Part shown: in pieces, positions 10,337-18,111 of the stretch
How the letters are laid out: each line of letters starts with the position of its first letter
How positions within the stretch are numbered: the first letter of the stretch is position 1
Translations under genes and position numbers: made by a program
Notes under the pieces: generated by a model
The model's database searches: none
What the model was told of the DNA's origin: nothing
What the model saw: the letters and a program-made list of their open reading frames with translations, nothing else
Source of the DNA: Selenomonas ruminantium subsp. lactilytica TAM6421
GTDB lineage: Bacteria; Bacillota; Negativicutes; Selenomonadales; Selenomonadaceae
DNA: 64,000 bases
Reading direction: 5' to 3'
Assembly: GCF_000284095.1 (NCBI RefSeq)
Contig: NC_017068.1
Coordinates: 2,356,001 to 2,420,000 of the forward strand

Positions 10337-12709
10337 TTATTTTTTCAGCGCAGGTACAGCGTATTTAGCCGTGCGAGCGTCCTTTATCTGTCCCTTCCAG
10401 TCCAGGCCATAAGCAAAGTCATAGGTATGGCCTTCGCTGTCAGTATAGCATTCCATATCCCGGGGAGTATCCTCGAACTGACGCTCCACCGTTTCCATAT
10501 CCTTTGGCTGCTGCATGGGCAGGAGACCTTGCGGCTCGAACTTGCCCGTGAGGATATCGAAATAAGCAGCATCACTGACACCGTAGCCTACAAGGATGGC
10601 ATCCGACAGCGGCTCAACCTCACTGAAAATCATCGGTTTCAAAGCATGCACCATGGTGACCACGGGCATATCCTTGCCGGACTTGGCTGCACATTCACGG
10701 CCATAGGCCACGCCATCCAAGTCCGTAGCATTGATGATGCGGGCACTGCGGCCAAAGTAGCTGCGATTCTCCCCTTCATCATGGGCAATGGATGCCTTGC
10801 GCACAGCAGCAGAGTCAGCGGTATAGGGCTTATACTGCAAGGACAGGGGGATAAAATTGCCCTGTTCATCACAGCCTAAGCCATCAAACTGATTGCCGGC
10901 ATTGGTGGGATTGTCGATGACGGCCAGCACCATATCGGCCTTGGCCACTTCAGCCGGAGCCAGACGTTCGATATCCGTCACGGCTGCCATGGGCTTGCCG
11001 TCGCGGTCTTTAGCCGTCAGTTCCCTGACCTTATCGGTAACCACCGTGAAGTATTCGCTGGCCGTCTTGAGGTCAACAGGCAGTGACCAATGGGCGGGGC
11101 TATAAGTATGGAAAGTCTTGTTTTCCTGCGCAGGACGGAAAATCATCGGGATATAAACCACCGGCTTCGTGCTCTGCGCTCCGGCCTGATGAATCACATT
11201 GCCCTTGTTCTTCAGCATGACAATCGATGCCAGCTGGGCTTTGTAACCCGCTGCCTTATCATGGGGATTGCCCACTTCCTGCACGGTCTTTGCTACATCC
11301 AGATAAGGATTTTCAAACAGGCCAATCTGGAAGATATTGCGCAGCAAGCGCACGGCGGACTGCTGGAAACGCTTGTCCATATAGTCCTTGCCATGTTCCT
11401 TGACGCCCATCTCATAGGCCGCCAGCACCGGCTTGATATCGTTGTTGCCGCCGAACTGGTCTACACCGGCCATCAGGGCCTTATAGTGGCGGATGACCTC
11501 CGTATCCTTCTCCACGCCCCAGGCGGTGGAAATGCCCTTGCCGACCTCCTGAGGAATATCATGAGTTACACACCAGTCGGTGCAGATGACGCCATCATAA
11601 TGATATTTATCCCGCAAAAGGCCAATCTTATAGCGGCTGAAAGCCGAGCCTACCTTCTCACCCAGAGAGCCATCATCGCTCCAGGCGATGGAATAGGAGG
11701 ACATGACCGCACTGGGCATCTTCGTTTTGCCGTCCAGTTGCAAGCCGCCATCCACAAAGGGAATCAGCTGGGTATTGAACTGCCCGCCGGGATAGACTGC
11801 GTATTTGCCGTATTTAGAATGAGCTTCACGGCCACCTTCGCCCACACCATCACCGGGCCAATGTTTCATCATGGCATTGACGCTGTACTTGCCCCAACCC
11901 ATATCCTTGCCCTTCTCGATGGTAGACTGCACGCCATCCATCGTGGCTTTGGCCATGTCCCGGGCCAGCGCCGGATCTTCCCCGAAGGTGCCGTAGTAAC
12001 GCGTCCAGCGCGGATCGGTAGCCAGGTCGATCTGCGGGGACAAGCCCGTGCCGATGCCCAAGAGACGGTATTCCTTGGAAGAAATCTCGCCAAATTCCTT
12101 GGCAATGGCCGGATTGAAGGTGGCGGCAATACCTAAGTTGCTGGGCCAGCGGGATACGCCGCCCGTCACATCCTTCAGATACACGCCGTTGCCCCGGGCA
12201 TCGCTGCGCGGATCGGAGCTGGTGTTGGCCGGAATAGCAAAGGGCAGGCTTTCGGCATAGGCCTGCAGGGCATTGTTCCATTTGGCCGTCACTTCATTGC
12301 TGGCCGTGCTGTCGGCGTTGAGCACCGTGCGCACATGATCAGCCGAGAGCATTTTCTTCTGTTCCTCATTTAACTGCGGCTGCAGATTACGCTGATGCAT
12401 GCTGTAGAGCATAAGGCCGGCAATATCTTCTGTGCTCAATTGCTTGGCCAAATCCTCCGCCCGCTTCTGCGGCGTCAAGCGCCAATCCTCATAGGCATCC
12501 AATTTGCCATTGCGGTTCATATCCTTGAAGACCTTGCCATCTACCTGTAGGAGCTTCACGCCGGAATCCGGGCTATAGGCCAGTTCCGCACCCTTCTGCT
12601 CGACCAGGGTATAGCCATCCACCGTGGCCTTCTCCGTGAAATCCGCCGCCTGTACCTGCGTGCCCATCAAAGTCAGACCGATTGCTAAAGTCAATGCTTG
12701 TTTTTTCAT
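10337..12709 (-). CDS. Exported GH3 beta-glucosidase
   Basis: A 790-aa glycoside hydrolase family 3 enzyme, presumably periplasmic. It has a signal peptide (MKKQALTLAIGLTLMGTQVQA), the N-terminal barrel with KHWPGDGVGEGG (substrate-binding KH) and the nucleophile Asp in GVICTDWCV (near 377), then the C-terminal alpha/beta sandwich (VLAVIDNPTNAGN). A DxNxxGxLDxxED segment (DMNRNGKLDAYEDW) near residue 62 looks like a calcium/dockerin-like loop sometimes present in this GH3 branch. The start overlaps the preceding gene's stop by 4 bases (ATGA), showing translational coupling. It would convert cello- or aryl-glucosides to sugars for uptake. Confidence 0.93.
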   Translation of the reverse strand: MKKQALTLAIGLTLMGTQVQAADFTEKATVDGYTLVEQKGAELAYSPDSGVKLLQVDGKVFKDMNRNGKLDAYEDWRLTPQKRAEDLAKQLSTEDIAGLMLYSMHQRNLQPQLNEEQKKMLSADHVRTVLNADSTASNEVTAKWNNALQAYAESLPFAIPANTSSDPRSDARGNGVYLKDVTGGVSRWPSNLGIAATFNPAIAKEFGEISSKEYRLLGIGTGLSPQIDLATDPRWTRYYGTFGEDPALARDMAKATMDGVQSTIEKGKDMGWGKYSVNAMMKHWPGDGVGEGGREAHSKYGKYAVYPGGQFNTQLIPFVDGGLQLDGKTKMPSAVMSSYSIAWSDDGSLGEKVGSAFSRYKIGLLRDKYHYDGVICTDWCVTHDIPQEVGKGISTAWGVEKDTEVIRHYKALMAGVDQFGGNNDIKPVLAAYEMGVKEHGKDYMDKRFQQSAVRLLRNIFQIGLFENPYLDVAKTVQEVGNPHDKAAGYKAQLASIVMLKNKGNVIHQAGAQSTKPVVYIPMIFRPAQENKTFHTYSPAHWSLPVDLKTASEYFTVVTDKVRELTAKDRDGKPMAAVTDIERLAPAEVAKADMVLAVIDNPTNAGNQFDGLGCDEQGNFIPLSLQYKPYTADSAAVRKASIAHDEGENRSYFGRSARIINATDLDGVAYGRECAAKSGKDMPVVTMVHALKPMIFSEVEPLSDAILVGYGVSDAAYFDILTGKFEPQGLLPMQQPKDMETVERQFEDTPRDMECYTDSEGHTYDFAYGLDWKGQIKDARTAKYAVPALKK

Positions 12710-14226
12710 TTTGCTGCCTCCCCTGCCGTCAAGATCACGCGCGCATAATGCTTCAAGGGAATTTCTGCGTTATCGCTGACCTCACAAATCACATGGATGG
12801 TTTCATCCTTGGCAATATTGCCGGGCACAAAAATTTTCGCTTCTGCCCCTTGCGCACTGATTTTTACAGGTGTGCCATAGGTTCCGGCTTCCTGATAGAT
12901 ATACCAGGTATAATCCAGCTTATCTCCATCAGGATCAGTGCCATGGCCATGCAAGGTCACGACCTGACCGGGCCTGACCTGGATGTCCAAACCTTCCTGA
13001 ATGGTCAGTTCCGGTGCGTGATTGGCCTGTTTATAGTCTTTCTCCGTCCATGCTAGCCGGGCAGCAAAATCATTCTGGATGTCTTTCACCCAACGGGTTT
13101 GTGAATAATATCGATCCATCTTCCCCGTTTCCGGATTGAAATCGTAGGAAGCCCGATTGTCCTCCCATACATTGTGTTTGATGCCGGACTGACTGAGCCG
13201 CCCGCTCCAGCCGCCGTAACTGAAATCCTCCGTAGAACGCAGGCCATTGTCGATAAGATACAGATAGGAGGGCGAATCGCCTTCGGAAATCAAGTCATAT
13301 TTTCCATAACCATTCGCTTGGGCAAATTCCAAGGAACCAAATTTATCCTCCGGATCACCAGCCAGCTTATGCCCATCGCCATAGGTCATATAACTGCCGC
13401 CAATAGGCCCTTTGAGAATATTTTCCTGCATCCATTTTCCCTGCAGGTATTTCTGCTGGGAATGTGGTGCCACCTGTGGCCAGATATAGGCCAGGCTGGC
13501 AAACTGCATTTCATTGAACGCCACTTTGATATTCGGCCAGTTCACCGCAATATAGTTCTTGTAGGTCTCATCCTGATCCATGATATTGTAAAGAATGACC
13601 TTCTTACCAATATGGTCATAAATCTCCGACCACTTTGCCGTGCCCTTGTACTTATCCTCAATGGATTTGAGTGCCCGGGCAAAGGTATTGCTGCCGCCCC
13701 AGGTCTCAAAATGGATGGGCCCGTTGTCATCTGCCAGCAGTAACTGTTCAATCCACTTGCTGCCTGCCGTTTCCTTGGCCATATCGCCTTCAAAATCGAT
13801 ATTGCCGACCTTGACCAAAGATTGCAGTTTATCCGGCGTCGGATAGTTCTTATCATGCTGGACTAATTTGGGATAGACACTGCGATATTTCTCAATGTAC
13901 TGAGCAATCCATTCCGTACCACACCAACGCAAATCCGTATGCTTGCCGGGATGGAATTTCTTGATCCAATCCATATTGGACTCAAAGAGAGTGCCCTTGC
14001 CATCCCCCTTGTAATGCCACATGGAACTGGTGTAGATAATGCCCTTGACATCCACATCATTGGTATAGAGCAAGAAACGCAGGAATGAATCCATATCATC
14101 CACTTCGCCATCCGTCATGACGACAGTCTGCGGCCGCTCTTTGGCAGCGGCGATATTTTGCTGAGGAATAATGGAGCCAAGAGCTAAAGTTCCTAAAAGC
14201 AAACCAGCTATTCTTCTCTTATTCAT
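12706..14226 (-). CDS. Exported nucleoside-hydrolase-like protein (DUF1593/Sde182 type)
   Basis: A 506-aa exported protein. The signal peptide runs to about residue 27. Then comes TVVMTDGEVDDMDSFLRFLL, the Asp-rich N-terminal motif of nucleoside-hydrolase-like folds, and the body resembles the family annotated as cellulose-binding Sde182, nucleoside-hydrolase-like. The last 90 residues look like an Ig-like domain (VTLHGHGTDPDGDKLDYTW). The start at 14226 has AGGAGGC upstream; an earlier in-frame start at 14259 overlaps a repeat. It lies between porin and GH3 genes in an apparent operon. Likely a polysaccharide- or glycoside-processing protein; its exact reaction is unknown. Confidence 0.82.
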   Translation of the reverse strand: MNKRRIAGLLLGTLALGSIIPQQNIAAAKERPQTVVMTDGEVDDMDSFLRFLLYTNDVDVKGIIYTSSMWHYKGDGKGTLFESNMDWIKKFHPGKHTDLRWCGTEWIAQYIEKYRSVYPKLVQHDKNYPTPDKLQSLVKVGNIDFEGDMAKETAGSKWIEQLLLADDNGPIHFETWGGSNTFARALKSIEDKYKGTAKWSEIYDHIGKKVILYNIMDQDETYKNYIAVNWPNIKVAFNEMQFASLAYIWPQVAPHSQQKYLQGKWMQENILKGPIGGSYMTYGDGHKLAGDPEDKFGSLEFAQANGYGKYDLISEGDSPSYLYLIDNGLRSTEDFSYGGWSGRLSQSGIKHNVWEDNRASYDFNPETGKMDRYYSQTRWVKDIQNDFAARLAWTEKDYKQANHAPELTIQEGLDIQVRPGQVVTLHGHGTDPDGDKLDYTWYIYQEAGTYGTPVKISAQGAEAKIFVPGNIAKDETIHVICEVSDNAEIPLKHYARVILTAGEAAK

Positions 14227-14253
14227 AACATTCTGCCTCCTGAACGTTTTCCA

Positions 14254-14297
14254 CCTCATCTGCCCCTACGGGGCACCTTCCCCTCAAGGGGAAGGCA
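14254..14297. repeat. REP-like double hairpin
   Basis: Two adjacent small hairpins: TGCCCC-TAC-GGGGCA (14261-14275) and CCTTCCCC-CTCAA-GGGGAAGG (14276-14296). This paired GC-rich form is typical of short intergenic repeats in Firmicutes. It sits between the porin and DUF1593 genes and could lower readthrough or stabilise the upstream mRNA. Confidence 0.6.
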
Positions 14298-14320
14298 TTA
14301 TGTTACAATTCCATACTTGT

Positions 14321-15739
14321 TTAGAAGAAGAATTGTGCCTGGAAACGATAGAGGTCGCTTCTTGCACCGGTGTCAATTTCACGGCCCCAGGTGTAGAAGG
14401 TATCCAGCAGGATGTTCTTATAAGGTACATAGCTTACGCCTAAGCGCAGGAATTTCTCGTTCAGGCCGCACCAGTCCGTAACGGTTGGCCAGGAAAGAGC
14501 CGGTTCATAACGGTAGGTAAGAGTAACGCCATAGGTATTGGGCTTGTCAAGCTTGGCACCCTTGTAGTCAATCTGCAGCCAGCGGCCCGGATGTTTGGTC
14601 TTGGTACTTGCCACAGCGTTATTGGGATCGCGTTTGGCATTGCTGTTGATAATACCGGCACGAACGCCCCAGTTGTTGTCAAATTTATGATGGGCATGGG
14701 CATAGTAATAGAACACGCGGCCCTGATCCGGGTCCTGATAGCGGCTGGCCATCGCCGAGCTCCAGGACGTACCGAAGTTGATATCGTTCTTGCTGTCAAA
14801 CGGATAGAAGAAACGTAGACTCGTGACTTTTTCTTTCGTGCGGTCACCGCCCATCGCATCATCCCAAAGATCCATTTGGCCAGCCGTGAAATAGGTCTTG
14901 AATTTCTTCTTGCCCTGCGTCAGCTGGATACCACTGAAGTCACAGTCGATATCCATGCCCCAGCCGTAGATGTTCCATTCGTTCCATTTACCCACTTTGG
15001 CATCAAGGCCAAGCTTGGGGAACTTACCAGTCACATAACCATCCACAGTCAGACCAGTCTGATTTTCGTTAGGGGAAAGACTCTTGGTGTCATCAAAGTT
15101 GCTGAAAGAACTACGGTATCCTACATCAGTATGCGCTGCCCAATTATCATTGATCTTATAAGTGCTGTTGACCGCAATATGAATCATATTCGCACGTGTA
15201 GAACGCTTGGTGCCTGTACCGTCTTTAGCATCTTTCAGATAGTGGTCATTACGGATACGGGCGTAGCCATTGATGGAGAGCTTGTCGGCCAAAGCAGCAG
15301 CCTTCTTGAGGCCTGCTTTTTCTTCCTTGGTAAGCGTTTCACCTGCCTGCTGGTTGTTCAGCTTGTCCATCTGATTGTTGTCCAGATTGTCCAAGCGATT
15401 GAGCAGGGTGAGTTTCTTGATGTCGTAGTAATACTCATTGTTGAGCTTGTTCAGCGCAGCTTGCTGCACATCCGTCATATTGGCCTGATTCTTCATGGCA
15501 GAATCCACGATCATGGCCATTTCCAGACGACTCAGCACGCGGCCTTCGGGAATCGCCACCGCATAATCCGGCACGACCTTGGCCGTAATGAGTTCATTGA
15601 CCGCACTATACGACCAGTCCCCAACCGGCACTTCAGCTAGAAAGCCACTCCCAGCCTCCGCGCTCTGCCCATAGCTCATAACCGCTGCCGTCATCACTGC
15701 TGCTGCACCGATTTTGCCTACATTCATCCAACTTCTCAT
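14321..15739 (-). CDS. SLH-domain outer-membrane porin (OmpM-like)
   Basis: A 472-aa outer-membrane channel of the Negativicutes type. It has a signal peptide (about 30 aa), one SLH domain (about 31-78: FLAEVPVGDWSYSAVNELI and onwards) that ties the outer membrane to peptidoglycan-linked polymer, a charged coiled linker (about 80-155), and a beta-barrel to the C-terminal aromatic end RFQAQFFF. In Selenomonas such SLH domains recognise polyamine-modified peptidoglycan, which links it functionally to the polyamine operon at 43.6-45.1 kb. The ATG at 15739 has GGAGGT 6 nt upstream; the ATG at 15745 abuts it. A RAT site lies directly upstream, so expression probably depends on the adjacent antiterminator. 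Confidence 0.9.
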   Translation of the reverse strand: MRSWMNVGKIGAAAVMTAAVMSYGQSAEAGSGFLAEVPVGDWSYSAVNELITAKVVPDYAVAIPEGRVLSRLEMAMIVDSAMKNQANMTDVQQAALNKLNNEYYYDIKKLTLLNRLDNLDNNQMDKLNNQQAGETLTKEEKAGLKKAAALADKLSINGYARIRNDHYLKDAKDGTGTKRSTRANMIHIAVNSTYKINDNWAAHTDVGYRSSFSNFDDTKSLSPNENQTGLTVDGYVTGKFPKLGLDAKVGKWNEWNIYGWGMDIDCDFSGIQLTQGKKKFKTYFTAGQMDLWDDAMGGDRTKEKVTSLRFFYPFDSKNDINFGTSWSSAMASRYQDPDQGRVFYYYAHAHHKFDNNWGVRAGIINSNAKRDPNNAVASTKTKHPGRWLQIDYKGAKLDKPNTYGVTLTYRYEPALSWPTVTDWCGLNEKFLRLGVSYVPYKNILLDTFYTWGREIDTGARSDLYRFQAQFFF

Positions 15740-15777
15740 GTTCATACCTCCAAAAACTTATAAATGTAAATTCTTGA

Positions 15778-15806
15778 AGGTTTGGCCAACTTAATGTCAC
15801 CATCCT
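15778..15806 (-). promoter_or_regulatory. RAT site 3 between licT-like gene and porin gene
   Basis: Minus strand GGATGGTGACATTAAG followed by TTGGCCAAACCTT. The RAT layout is conserved, with no terminator between it and the porin start. CCTTCAA (15780-15774) is complementary, with one G-U pair, to TTGGAGG (15753-15747), the porin Shine-Dalgarno region, across a 20-nt loop. Confidence 0.83.
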
Positions 15807-15823
15807 AATTTATATGAGCAGGC

Positions 15824-16675
15824 TTATGCCTGTTCCTGACATTTGCGGATTACCTTTGCCACATGGATCATCAGGTAAAACTGTTCCTCGCCGCTGACGG
15901 CGTAATGGTATTTTTTCGCGAGATAAGCCACGATGCGATCCACACATTCGTGGGCCTGCTTGTACTTCTTCTGTACCATGGCTTCCATCTCTTCATCGAT
16001 TTCATCGCCGTTCTGCTTTGCGCCGCTGAACATGCGCTGGGCGAAGAATTTCAGATGGGTTACGAATCTATAGTAAGCCAGGGATTCCTGGTCAAATTCA
16101 ATCCCGCAGAACCGGCGCACGATATTGGTGATTTCCTCAATCAGGGTGAGGATCTTATCGGCCATGGGCTGTTTCATATCCAGCTGGCCATCGATGATGT
16201 GCATAGCGATAAAACCAGCTTCATCCTCGGGAATATCGATATCAAACTGGGCTTCGAGCATCAGCACGGCCTTTTCCGCAATAGAAAACTCCTTGGGATA
16301 GAAACGCCGCGTCTCCCAAAGCATCATATTGCGGATATTGATGCCCTCCCGCAGGCGATGGATGGCCATATGGATATGGTCGGTCAGGGAGATATACACG
16401 GTCTCATTGAGCCTGACGCCCAGTTCTTTTTCGGCCATCTCGATGATGGCTGTACTGGCATCGAGATAGTCAATACGCAGGCTGGAAAGCAGTTCCTTGA
16501 ACTTCTCCAGCATATCATGGTCGCTGAGTTTATAGACCTTATCGATCTTCTCATCGGGCACATCCTCGCCGCATTTCTTGCCAAAGGCAATGCCCCGTCC
16601 CATAGCCACAACTTCCAGGCCGCTTTCGTCCTCGGTGACGATCACATTGTTATTCAGTATCTTTTTAATCTGCAC
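15824..16675 (-). CDS. licT: BglG/LicT-family transcriptional antiterminator
   Basis: RNA-binding antiterminator, 283 aa. The N-terminal CAT domain (about 1-56, MQIKKILNNNVIVTEDESG) binds RAT hairpins; two PRD domains follow (about 65-165 and 170-283), with the phosphorylatable His pairs in DHIHMAIHR and in the second PRD (MAMHIIDGQ region), which let the PTS set its activity. GTG start with GGGGGAA upstream. Its own leader carries a RAT, a short ORF and a terminator, so it is autoregulated. It precedes the porin/hydrolase operon and is the obvious regulator of the bgl PTS operon, whose leader has matching RAT sites. Confidence 0.92.
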   Translation of the reverse strand: MQIKKILNNNVIVTEDESGLEVVAMGRGIAFGKKCGEDVPDEKIDKVYKLSDHDMLEKFKELLSSLRIDYLDASTAIIEMAEKELGVRLNETVYISLTDHIHMAIHRLREGINIRNMMLWETRRFYPKEFSIAEKAVLMLEAQFDIDIPEDEAGFIAMHIIDGQLDMKQPMADKILTLIEEITNIVRRFCGIEFDQESLAYYRFVTHLKFFAQRMFSGAKQNGDEIDEEMEAMVQKKYKQAHECVDRIVAYLAKKYHYAVSGEEQFYLMIHVAKVIRKCQEQA

Positions 16676-16718
16676 CAGTTATTCCCCCATACATTCCCCT
16701 ATGCCCATTTGAGCAAAA

Positions 16719-16770
16719 TAAAAAGACAAAACACCCTGACAATGCGCAATCGTCAAGTTTGTCTTGTCTT
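16719..16770 (-). terminator. Terminator within the licT leader
   Basis: On the minus strand AAGACAAAC, then TTGACGAT, pair with ATTGTCAGG and GTTTTGTCTT around a GC loop, followed by TTTTATTTT. It lies between the RAT and licT, and its 5' arm is inside the short leader ORF, so translation of that ORF would prevent folding. Confidence 0.75.
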
Positions 16771-16785
16771 CCTGAAATCTAACAT
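16753..16785 (-). CDS. Leader peptide MLDFRKTRQT
   Basis: Ten-codon ORF in the licT leader, with GGAGGG at 16792-16797, 6 nt before its ATG. This is as good a ribosome site as any in the window. The stop codon TGA falls inside the 5' arm of the leader terminator. The upstream RAT 3' end is complementary to its Shine-Dalgarno sequence. It is too short for homology; support is the ribosome site, spacing and position. Confidence 0.55.
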   Translation of the reverse strand: MLDFRKTRQT

Positions 16786-16820
16786 ACAAATCCCTCCAAA
16801 ACACTTTCTAGCTGTCTTGA

Positions 16821-16848
16821 AGGTTTGGCCAACTCAATGTCACCATCC
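16821..16848 (-). promoter_or_regulatory. RAT site 4 in the licT leader
   Basis: Minus strand GGATGGTGACATTGAG followed by TTGGCCAAACCTT. CCTTCAA (16823-16817) is complementary, with one G-U pair, to TTGGAGG (16799-16793) in front of the leader peptide, across a 17-nt loop. Confidence 0.83.
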
Positions 16849-16882
16849 AAAATCAATATCGAATACTACCAAACTATATGCA

Positions 16883-16911
16883 ATTCTAACACAATTCTGT
16901 TCCAATGTAAA
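16883..16911 (-). promoter_or_regulatory. Promoter of the licT-porin-hydrolase operon
   Basis: Minus strand TTTACA (16911-16906), 17-bp spacer, TAGAAT (16888-16883), directly upstream of RAT site 4. Confidence 0.7.
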
Positions 16912-16953
16912 GCACAGAATCCTGAAACAACGCCCCAATTTTTTTGGATGTCA

Positions 16954-17994
16954 TCATCGCTCGTGCAGGATGTATTCCTCATCCTCATCGATAATCTGCA
17001 GCATCACATCCGCAAACTGGGGATCGAATTGGGTTCCCCGGCCTTTGGCGATTTCCCCACGCACCACATCCTGGGGCAAGACGCCGCGATAGCTGCGTTT
17101 GGAGGTCATGGCATCATAGGCATCCGCTACGGCAATCACCCGGGCATAGATGGGAATTCGGCTGCCGGCAAAGCCATCAGGATAGCCCTTGCCATCATAG
17201 CGCTCATGATGGGAGCGGGCACCTATAGCCAGTTCCGGGAACTCAGCTACGAGCTCCAGGATTTCCGAGCCAATCACCGTATGCTGCTTGATCTTGCTGT
17301 ATTCTTCATCGGTCAACCTGGCCGTCTTGTTGATAATCGCTTCCGGGACGCCGATTTTCCCGATATCATGCAACAGTCCCATAAAGTAAATCTTGCGTTG
17401 CTCCTCCTCAAGCCAACCAAGTTTAAAAGCAATATGGCGGGCATAGCGGGCTACGCGCTGGGAATGACCGCGGGTATAAGCGTCCTTGGCATCGATGGTC
17501 TTGGCCAGAGCCATAACCGTCTCTTCGAACAGCCGTTCACTGGAAGCCAGTCTATCCTCGGCCAGTTTCGTCTGCCGATGGACTTCTTTTTTCAGATTGC
17601 GGTGGAGATACTCCATTTCGAGAACCTGTTCCACCTTTTTCACCACGATAATGGGCACAAAGGGCTTGCGGATGATATCGAAGCCGCCCGCCATAGCCAC
17701 GGCAGCTTCCGCCTTCTGACTATGCTCATGAGTTGTAACGATAATGGGCAGATCCTTGAAGCGCGGCTCCAGATTCAGGCGCCGTAAAACTTCAAAGCCA
17801 TCCATATCCGGCAGTTTCGAAGCCAGCAGCATCAAATCCACATGATGCTGAACTACATAAGTCAGTGCTTCCATGCCGGATTTGGCCTCCTGCAGCTGCA
17901 CCCGGGGATCTAAAATCTGATGCAGCTTCTGACGGTCGCTTTCACTGCCGTCCACCACCAATACAGTGGTCTGCCTCATTTGGGAAATTTGCAT
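16954..17994 (-). CDS. HD-GYP domain protein with degenerate receiver domain
   Basis: Predicted cyclic-di-GMP phosphodiesterase, 346 aa. The N-terminal receiver-like domain (about 10-125) keeps the RKPF lysine and IVTTH threonine, but the phospho-acceptor position reads DLMLLASKLPDMDG, with Ala where Asp is expected, and the acidic pair reads VVDGSESD. A short coiled linker leads to an intact HD-GYP domain with RGHSQRVARYA, LLHDIGKIGVPE and HHERYDGKGYPDG. It is probably not controlled by classical phosphorylation. The start is uncertain: ATG 17994 or GTG 18000; no strong Shine-Dalgarno sequence is visible. Standalone gene, between two terminators. Confidence 0.9.
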   Translation of the reverse strand: MQISQMRQTTVLVVDGSESDRQKLHQILDPRVQLQEAKSGMEALTYVVQHHVDLMLLASKLPDMDGFEVLRRLNLEPRFKDLPIIVTTHEHSQKAEAAVAMAGGFDIIRKPFVPIIVVKKVEQVLEMEYLHRNLKKEVHRQTKLAEDRLASSERLFEETVMALAKTIDAKDAYTRGHSQRVARYARHIAFKLGWLEEEQRKIYFMGLLHDIGKIGVPEAIINKTARLTDEEYSKIKQHTVIGSEILELVAEFPELAIGARSHHERYDGKGYPDGFAGSRIPIYARVIAVADAYDAMTSKRSYRGVLPQDVVRGEIAKGRGTQFDPQFADVMLQIIDEDEEYILHER

Positions 17995-18061
17995 ACACAC
18001 ACTCGTTTCTTGCCTAATGTAAAATCCTAGAGATATTTTGCCTTATTTCCCTCAAAAAATC

Positions 18062-18104
18062 AAGAGGCTTGGAAAGGACATATGTCTTTTTCCAGCCTCT
18101 TTTA
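18062..18104 (-). terminator. Terminator after the LPP20/TPR gene
   Basis: Hairpin with arms AAAAGAGGCTGGAAA and TTTCCAAGCCTCTT on the minus strand, followed by a T-rich stretch just after the stop at 18112. Confidence 0.75.
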
Positions 18105-18111
18105 AAAATAT

